From contig JANPLZ010000057.1 in the NCBI GenBank assembly GCA_031422555.1, positions 1 to 27,831 of the forward strand: a stretch of 27,831 bases of DNA, read 5' to 3'. This document shows, one piece after another, positions 22,587 through 27,831 of this stretch; within the stretch, counting starts at the first letter, position 1, and each line of letters opens with the position of its first letter. The position numbers and the translations under genes are program-made. This stretch comes from JANNAT01 sp031422555. GTDB taxonomy: Bacteria > Pseudomonadota > Alphaproteobacteria > Rhodobacterales > Rhodobacteraceae. The notes below the pieces were generated by a model. That model ran no database searches, had not been told where the DNA came from, and saw only the letters and a program-made list of their open reading frames with translations.

Positions 22587-25500
22587 CCGCCCACCTGCGC
22601 CGCAATAGAATTGCGCCGGGTGACCCACAAGCCTGCATCACGCAACGCCGCGAACCGGTCTTGCAACGCTTGCAACGCCGCCGGATTCTCGCGCGCCATG
22701 AAATCCACCAGATCATCGCGGTCCAGTGTCGCCTGATAATACAAGTCAAACAAATGCGCCGGCACCGCCCGGGTCAAATGGGCATAGGCCGCCAGATTGT
22801 CCAAAGTTGCGGTGATCTCTGCAGCACCGCGAAACCCATGCCGCATCATGCCATTCGCCCAATCCGGGTTGGCGGCGCGGGCGCGCACCACACGGCCAAT
22901 TTCTTCGGTCACCAATCTTGCGCGTGGGGCATCGGCCCGGCTGGTATCAAGGTGATACAGTGCCGCGTCACCCAGCCCCAGATGCGCCATCGCGGCGGCA
23001 ATGCCCCCTTCGTGCGCGGCGTAATCCGGGGCCATCAGCACATCGGTTTCCGCCAGATCCTGCACATGGGCAAAGCTGTCGGCACCGCGCAACCGGGCCT
23101 CGATGCCAGCGCGATCTCGACTGACACCGCCCTTGGCGTCGATGGCCCAACTGGAGCCAGCCAACCACGCCTCGCCCGCCGCAGCACGGCCTTCGTCGGT
23201 ATACTCGGTCAGGGCCTGTCCCATTCCCATGCCATAAAGACCGGGTTGCGGGCCATAAACCCGCGCGGTATCGGCGGTGTAGGGATTGTCGTGCAGGGCC
23301 TCGTCGCGGGCTGCCAGTGCTGCGACCCCCGCCTGAAACAGTTGCGCCAGACCGGGAAAAATATCTCGGAACAAACCTGATACCCGCAAGGTCACGTCAA
23401 TCCGGGGCCGTCCCAGCAGCGCCAGTGGCACCACCTCAAACCCGGTAACCCGATCCGATCCGGCATCCCACACGGGCGCCAAACCCGCCAGATGCAGCGC
23501 CATGGCAATTTCTTCGCCCGCGGTGCGCATCGTAGCCGATCCCCACAGATCAAGCACCATGCCGCGCGGCCAATCGCCTTTGTCTTGCAAATGACGGCGC
23601 AAAAGTTCCTCGGCCAGCTTGACGCCTTGGGCATGTGCGGCGCGCGATGGCACCGCCCGAGGATCAACCGAAAACAGATTGCGCCCGGTGGGCTGCACAT
23701 CCGCCCGGCCCCGGTAGGGCGATCCGGCTGGCCCCGGCGGCACAAAGCGACCTGACAGCGCCGCCAACAGCCCGTCCATCTCGCCGGGTGCCGCACCATA
23801 AACGTGCAGGCCGTCGCCGAACTGGCTTTCCTTGATATCGCAAACAAACCGGTCAATCCGGGTGATCGCCTCGGCCATCGAGGCCCCGGCGGGCAGACCC
23901 AGATCCGCCTCAACCCCCGCCGCCTGTGCCTCGGCGCGCACGGCCCCGATCAGGCGGTCGCGGCGCGCCGGGTCAAGCCCGTCGGCAGTGGAATATTCAT
24001 CCAACAACTGCTCTAGCCGCAAAAGACCCGCAGGCACCGCACTATCGGCCATGGGCGGCGGCATGTGGCCCAGCGTGACCGCGCCGATGCGGCGCTTGGC
24101 TTGCGCAGCTTCACCCGGATCGTTGACAATGAACGGATAAATCACCGGCATTGCCGCCAACAACACTTCGGGCCAACAGGTATCAGACAGCGCCACCGAT
24201 TTGCCCGGCAACCATTCCAGCGTGCCATGCGCGCCAACATGCACCAACGCATGCAAACCTTGCGCCCGCAGCCACAGATAAAACGCCACATAACCATGGC
24301 GTGGGGTGCGCGCCAGATCGTGGTATTCCGCATCCCGCAAGCCGACATCGCCGCGTTCGGGTTGCAGCGCAATCAGGGCGCGACCCGCACGCATGGCGGC
24401 AAAATGAAAATACCCGTCGCGGACGGCAGGATCGCTTGCCGCATCCCCCCAAGCCGCCGTCAGACTGTCGCGCAGGGGTTGTGGGATGGCGTGCAGCGCC
24501 GCCAGATAGTCGGCCAATGGCCACTGCACCGTTTCCCCCACCAACCGCTGGCCAAGGTTTGCAGGCGTTGACACCGCATAGCCGTGATCGTGCAGCCGAC
24601 CCAGAATGGCCGACACCGACGCCAACGCATCAAGACCCACCGCATGCGCGATCTGGTCGGGCCTGCCGGGATAGGTCGACAAGATCAGCGCAATGTCGCG
24701 GCCGGCGGCATCGGTTGCCGCCAAGCGGTGCCATGCCGCTACCCGGTCGGCCACCGTCTCAATCCGGCCTTGATCAGCGCGATGGGCAAAGCGTGAAAAC
24801 TGCGTGTCCGGATCACGCTTGCCGGGCGATTTGAACGACGCCACACCCGCAAAGATGCGGCCATCGACTTCGGGCAGCACCACATGCATCGCAAGATCAG
24901 CCGGCGACAGCCCACGATCAGACCCCAGCCAATCGCGCCGTCGCGCTGTTGAAAATGCCAGTTGAAACACCGGACAACCGGGCGCATCCAAGGGCGAGGT
25001 GCCATCGGCCCCCTTGCCGGAAAACGCGGTCGCATTTACCACCGCAACCGGGGCGATCTGCGCCAACGCATCCACCAGAAAGGCCGCAGCACCCGGTGCT
25101 TTTAACGACGGCACAAACAGCCCTTGCGGCGCAAACCCGCGGGCCCGCAGTGCCTGCATCACGGCATCCACCGGTTCGGTATCCGCGGCGGTCAGATAGC
25201 TGCGATAAAACGTCACCGCCACCGCCAGCGCGGGGCCACCGCCGCCGCCAGCACCTCCGGCAACGCCAACCGGCCCCGGCACCACGCCTTGTCCGGGCTG
25301 ATACCAGCCACAATCGGGCACCGATTTCGCGCCGATCACCGGCCCGGCATAAAGTCCCGCCGCCAGCGCCAGTTGCGCCAACGCCGCCTGCGCCGCCACC
25401 GCCCCACCCGCATCACACAGCGCCTGCAGGCGGCGCAACGTGGAAACCGGCAAAGTCGAAAGCGCGTCCAACGCCGGATCATCGCGACCGTCGGCGGGCA

Positions 25501-25840
25501 GCACCGCCAAGGCAATGCCACGGCGGCGGCAGATATCCTGGACCGAGGCCATGCCATAGGCCCAATACCCCGCCCCGCCGATCAGCCGGATCAAGATGCC
25601 CTTGGCACCCGACAAGGTTTGCTCGACATAGGTATCAACCGACAACGGATGTTTCAGCGCCATCAGGCTGGCCAGCCGCACGCTGGGCAAACTGTGCCGC
25701 CCGCGCGCCCAACCCGCCGCAAAAGCCCCCAGATCACTGTCAGAAAACGACAACACCACCAGATCGGCTGGGGATTGCCCCAGATCGAACGGTGTCTCGG
25801 TTTCCTCTAACCCGTGACTTTCGCGAAAGACCACATGCAT
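22583..25840 (-). CDS. cobN: Cobaltochelatase subunit CobN
   Basis: Large substrate-binding subunit of the ATP-dependent aerobic cobaltochelatase, which inserts Co2+ into hydrogenobyrinic acid a,c-diamide with the CobS and CobT chelatase subunits (not in this window). 1085 aa, at the short end of the family. Visible are LSFSDSDLGAFAAGWARG near the N-terminus, VDTYVEQTLSGAKG, ALVHVGAHGTLEWLPGKSVAL in the centre and NPYTADTARVYGPQPGLYG in the C-terminal part. A glycine-rich run (GGAGGGGG) lies about residues 200-215. The start at 25840 (MHVVFRESHG) is seven bases after cobW; the ribosome site is poor, suggesting coupling. Confidence 0.95.
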   Translation of the reverse strand: MHVVFRESHGLEETETPFDLGQSPADLVVLSFSDSDLGAFAAGWARGRHSLPSVRLASLMALKHPLSVDTYVEQTLSGAKGILIRLIGGAGYWAYGMASVQDICRRRGIALAVLPADGRDDPALDALSTLPVSTLRRLQALCDAGGAVAAQAALAQLALAAGLYAGPVIGAKSVPDCGWYQPGQGVVPGPVGVAGGAGGGGGPALAVAVTFYRSYLTAADTEPVDAVMQALRARGFAPQGLFVPSLKAPGAAAFLVDALAQIAPVAVVNATAFSGKGADGTSPLDAPGCPVFQLAFSTARRRDWLGSDRGLSPADLAMHVVLPEVDGRIFAGVASFKSPGKRDPDTQFSRFAHRADQGRIETVADRVAAWHRLAATDAAGRDIALILSTYPGRPDQIAHAVGLDALASVSAILGRLHDHGYAVSTPANLGQRLVGETVQWPLADYLAALHAIPQPLRDSLTAAWGDAASDPAVRDGYFHFAAMRAGRALIALQPERGDVGLRDAEYHDLARTPRHGYVAFYLWLRAQGLHALVHVGAHGTLEWLPGKSVALSDTCWPEVLLAAMPVIYPFIVNDPGEAAQAKRRIGAVTLGHMPPPMADSAVPAGLLRLEQLLDEYSTADGLDPARRDRLIGAVRAEAQAAGVEADLGLPAGASMAEAITRIDRFVCDIKESQFGDGLHVYGAAPGEMDGLLAALSGRFVPPGPAGSPYRGRADVQPTGRNLFSVDPRAVPSRAAHAQGVKLAEELLRRHLQDKGDWPRGMVLDLWGSATMRTAGEEIAMALHLAGLAPVWDAGSDRVTGFEVVPLALLGRPRIDVTLRVSGLFRDIFPGLAQLFQAGVAALAARDEALHDNPYTADTARVYGPQPGLYGMGMGQALTEYTDEGRAAAGEAWLAGSSWAIDAKGGVSRDRAGIEARLRGADSFAHVQDLAETDVLMAPDYAAHEGGIAAAMAHLGLGDAALYHLDTSRADAPRARLVTEEIGRVVRARAANPDWANGMMRHGFRGAAEITATLDNLAAYAHLTRAVPAHLFDLYYQATLDRDDLVDFMARENPAALQALQDRFAALRDAGLWVTRRNSIAAQVGG

Positions 25841-25847
25841 CGCAGGA

Positions 25848-26882
25848 TCAGGCCCCCAACACGGCGCGAATGGCGGATTCGTTGATGTGATGATGTTCGG
25901 CGATGACCACCAACTGACTGATGCGCGGGGCCGCACCCCATGGCCGGTCATATTGGTGGCGCACCCGCACCCCGACCGCCTGCACCAACAAACGCATCGG
26001 CTTGCCCGTCACCGCGACATAGCCTTTGACGCGCAAGATATTCTGTTCGTTCGCCAATTTCTGAATGGCGGCGACCAACAGTTCGGGATCTGCGATTTCC
26101 GGGAAATCAATCACCACGGTGTCAAAATCGTCATGTTCGTGGTCGTCATGGCCATCGTGGTGGCTGGGCCGGGCCGCGATGTCATCTTCGGCGCGCGCAT
26201 TCAGGCCCAAGATCAGGCGTGGATCAATCATGCCTTCGGTCATCGCAAGGATCGGCAATTTGCGCGGCGCCTCACGCTCGATGACGGCACGCGCCGCGGC
26301 CAGCCCGGCCTCGCCCGCCAGATCGGCCTTGGACAACAACACGATGTCGGCGCACGAAATCTGATCTTCAAACACCTCGGCCAAGGGGGTTTCATGGTCA
26401 ATCGACGGATCGGCCAGACGCTGCGCCTCGACCGCCGCCAGATCCGGGGCAAAGCGACCGGCGGCAACGGCTTCGGCGTCGGCCAAGGTGACAACACCGT
26501 CGACTGTGATGCGCGAGCGGATCGCCGGCCAGTCAAACGCCTTCAACAACGGTTTGGGCAGCGCCAGACCGCTGGTTTCGATGATGATATGATCCGGGCG
26601 CACCGGCAGGGCCATCAGCGCCTCGATCGTTGGAATAAAATCATCCGCGACGGTGCAACAAATGCAGCCATTGGCCAATTCGACGATATTTTCCACCGGG
26701 CAATTGGCATCGGCACAAGATTTCAGAATATCGCCGTCCACCCCCAAGGTGCCGAATTCGTTGACCAGAATCGCCAGCCGCTTGCCTTGCGGGTTCTGCA
26801 TCAGATGCCGGATCAGCGTGGTTTTGCCCGCCCCCAGAAAGCCGGTGATCACGGTTACAGGGATTTTTGCTAAATTGGTCAT
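25848..26882 (-). CDS. cobW: CobW-family GTPase (COG0523), metal chaperone
   Basis: G3E-family GTPase thought to deliver cobalt for corrin synthesis. 344 aa. Walker A is GFLGAGKTT (residues 14-22); the metal-binding GCICC motif lies at 72-76; ETSG and LLSKADL follow. A histidine/aspartate-rich loop (HHDGHDDHEHDD, about residues 250-262) and HHH near the C-terminus give more metal ligands. The start at 26882 is one base after the DUF1636 stop and has GGAG upstream. Position next to cobN and behind a cobalamin riboswitch supports a cobalt role over the zinc roles of other COG0523 proteins. Confidence 0.95.
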   Translation of the reverse strand: MTNLAKIPVTVITGFLGAGKTTLIRHLMQNPQGKRLAILVNEFGTLGVDGDILKSCADANCPVENIVELANGCICCTVADDFIPTIEALMALPVRPDHIIIETSGLALPKPLLKAFDWPAIRSRITVDGVVTLADAEAVAAGRFAPDLAAVEAQRLADPSIDHETPLAEVFEDQISCADIVLLSKADLAGEAGLAAARAVIEREAPRKLPILAMTEGMIDPRLILGLNARAEDDIAARPSHHDGHDDHEHDDFDTVVIDFPEIADPELLVAAIQKLANEQNILRVKGYVAVTGKPMRLLVQAVGVRVRHQYDRPWGAAPRISQLVVIAEHHHINESAIRAVLGA

Positions 26883-26883
26883 G

Positions 26884-27249
26884 TCAGATCTCCGGGATGG
26901 GCGGCAAAGGGGGAATACGGGCAAGGCTTTGCTTGCGAAAAATCACCGGCCGGGCGCGCCATGGCACGATGCCATCCGGGGCCTCGGCATAGGCCGCAGC
27001 ACCGGCCAGAATATCTTGCGCGTCTGCTTCGGTCAGCCGACCGTAAACGTAACTCCACTTGCCGGGGGCCGACAGGGTGACAGCACAGCTTTGGGTGCAG
27101 GCCGAAAGACAGTCCACCGGCACAAGCCGCACACCATCGGGCACGCCTGCTGCGATCAAGGCTGCGTGCAACCGCGCGCCGGGGGGCCGCGCGCCCTCGG
27201 GCACCAGTTCGCCTGCCTTACAGGTCATACAAACATGCAGCGTCGTCAT
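26884..27249 (-). CDS. DUF1636 family metal-binding / [2Fe-2S] thioredoxin-like protein (copy 2)
   Basis: 121-residue small protein of the DUF1636 type, the first gene after the right-hand riboswitch. Cysteines are Cys7 and Cys10 (CMTC), Cys47, Cys51 and Cys55 (CLSACTQSC), compatible with a [2Fe-2S] cluster on a thioredoxin fold. SAPGKWSYVYGRLTEADAQD is the conserved second-half pattern. The start at 27249 has AAGGA five bases upstream; the in-frame reading from 27405 starts inside the riboswitch and is rejected. It is clearly distinct from the shorter copy at 13910. Function is unproven. Confidence 0.82.
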   Translation of the reverse strand: MTTLHVCMTCKAGELVPEGARPPGARLHAALIAAGVPDGVRLVPVDCLSACTQSCAVTLSAPGKWSYVYGRLTEADAQDILAGAAAYAEAPDGIVPWRARPVIFRKQSLARIPPLPPIPEI

Positions 27250-27359
27250 GGCCGTCCTTGCGCAAAGCGCGAATGGGGGACACCAGACCGGGGGCCGGAC
27301 GCGCGCGCCAGAACCCACCTGCCGGTTGCGAAACACCCCGTTCGCCCGTTCAGTCGTCA

Positions 27360-27563
27360 CGTGCTGGCAGGTCTCCCGGCTTGCGGATTCAGGGATTTCT
27401 CCCACCGGTTTCCCCCCCTTCCCAGCCCGAATATCGGGCCAGTGGCATGGGGCAACCCTTTCCGGTCACGGTCGCGGGGGCGGCTGCGCTTCGTCTTCCG
27501 GCCTTGATCGGTCGGAAAACCTGTCGCATTCCCTTTTCGCCTGCCGTAGGACAGGCACCAAAC
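27360..27563 (-). promoter_or_regulatory. Cobalamin riboswitch upstream of DUF1636-cobW-cobN-cobG-cobH-cobI-cobJ
   Basis: Minus-strand core AGCCGCCCCCGCGACCGTGA (around 27485-27466) and B12 box GCCGGGAGACCTGCC (27380-27366), with a GGTGCCTGTCC opening near 27559. The layout equals the riboswitch at 13640-13838. About 110 bases separate the B12 box from the DUF1636 start, and a short GCGC/GCGC stem abuts its ribosome site. There is no T-tract terminator, so control of translation start is likely. It heads the largest ring-synthesis run. Confidence 0.95.
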
Positions 27564-27572
27564 ACTGCCAAG

Positions 27573-27602
27573 TTACCTGAGCCAGTTGCCCCCCGGAGTC
27601 AA
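27573..27602 (-). promoter_or_regulatory. Candidate promoter for the right-hand riboswitch transcript
   Basis: Minus-strand TTGACT (27602-27597) with a poor -10 candidate AGGTAA (27578-27573) 18 bases on. The predicted transcript start fits the riboswitch edge near 27565. The -35 overlaps the cobO leader, so the two promoters would be interleaved. Confidence 0.3.
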
Positions 27603-27619
27603 GGACAAGGACCGTCACG

Positions 27620-27831
27620 ATGAACGATGCCACCGACACGCCCGCGCCGGCAACCGTCGCACTGACCCTTGAGGCCCGCCATGCCAACAAGATGGCCAAG
27701 AAAAAGGCCGCCCGCGACAAGATCATGGCAACCAAATCGGGCGACAAGGGATTGATCATCGTCCATACCGGGGCGGGCAAGGGCAAATCATCCAGCGGTT
27801 TTGGCATGATCCTGCGCTGCATCGCGCATGA
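27620..27831 (+). CDS. cobO: Cob(I)yrinic acid a,c-diamide adenosyltransferase (partial, 3' end outside window)
   Basis: CobA/CobO-type ATP:corrinoid adenosyltransferase that adds the upper adenosyl ligand to cob(I)yrinate diamide. Only 70 residues are visible. The N-terminal tail LEARHANKMAKKKAARDKIM is typical of CobO, and the P-loop is HTGAGKGKSS (residues 49-58), followed by GFGMILRCIAH. AAGGA eight bases upstream supports the start at 27620. It is divergent from the riboswitch-led minus-strand run, with no riboswitch of its own on the plus strand in the window. Confidence 0.94.
   Translation, partial: MNDATDTPAPATVALTLEARHANKMAKKKAARDKIMATKSGDKGLIIVHTGAGKGKSSSGFGMILRCIAH

Noticed and set aside
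27059..27580. Plus-strand frame across the right-hand riboswitch
   Set aside because: The DNA is explained by the minus-strand riboswitch and DUF1636 gene; the translation has no recognisable pattern.
1..27831. tRNA, rRNA, CRISPR, insertion sequences, integrases or phage genes
   Set aside because: None recognised on reading both strands; coding density is high and almost all of it is accounted for by the genes listed.

Overview
The window (about 27.8 kb, high GC) looks like a chromosomal segment of an alphaproteobacterium, most likely a member of the Rhodobacterales/Rhodobacteraceae. This is inferred from the aerobic (CobG-type) cobalamin pathway, the CbtB/CbtA cobalt transporter, the bluE-type threonine kinase, the two DUF1636 proteins and the general codon and GC character. 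No rRNA, tRNA, insertion sequence, phage gene or CRISPR array was seen. The gene order does not suggest recent transfer.

Region 1 (1-5108, all minus strand) is a sugar uptake and catabolism locus. It holds a LacI-family regulator, a periplasmic solute-binding protein, two MalF/MalG-type permeases (the second cut by the left edge) and a short-chain dehydrogenase resembling human BDH2 and bacterial ketodeoxyfuconate-type dehydrogenases. Two near-identical palindromes, one upstream of the binding-protein gene and one upstream of the lacI-type gene, look like operators of the local regulator. Two strong hairpins lie between the binding-protein gene and the first permease gene. A single exported glutathione peroxidase-like gene (5198-5740) separates this locus from the B12 genes.

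Region 2 (5998-11742) holds the late, lower-ligand steps of cobalamin synthesis as two divergent units. Minus strand: cobU, cobT, cobS. Plus strand: alpha-ribazole phosphatase, threonine kinase (bluE), cbiB and threonine-phosphate decarboxylase, ended by a hairpin and T-tract terminator. Late-step genes carry Salmonella names here (cobU, cobT, cobS, cobC, cobD, cbiB); corrin-ring genes carry Pseudomonas denitrificans names.

Region 3 (11861-27831) is the corrin-ring locus. Most of it runs on the minus strand from about 27.6 kb down to 11.9 kb: riboswitch, DUF1636, cobW, cobN, cobG, cobH, cobI, cobJ, then (past the inverted cobK) cobL, cobE, cobM, cobB, cobA, a second DUF1636, then a second cobalamin riboswitch, cbtB, cbtA and cobF. 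Most junctions are 4-base ATGA overlaps, so translation is probably tightly coupled. cobO starts divergently at the right edge and is cut off. Together these genes would take uroporphyrinogen III to cobyrinate a,c-diamide, insert cobalt, adenylate it, attach the aminopropanol arm and assemble the nucleotide loop. CobQ, the CobS/CobT chelatase subunits, a cobalt reductase and BluB are not in the window.

The most unusual feature is cobK. It sits on the opposite strand exactly between cobJ and cobL: its 3' end overlaps cobJ by 25 bases and its start codon interlocks with that of cobL in a single CATG. There is therefore no intergenic DNA on either side, and a transcript running cobJ to cobL would be antisense to all of cobK, as in the noncontiguous-operon arrangement described in other bacteria.
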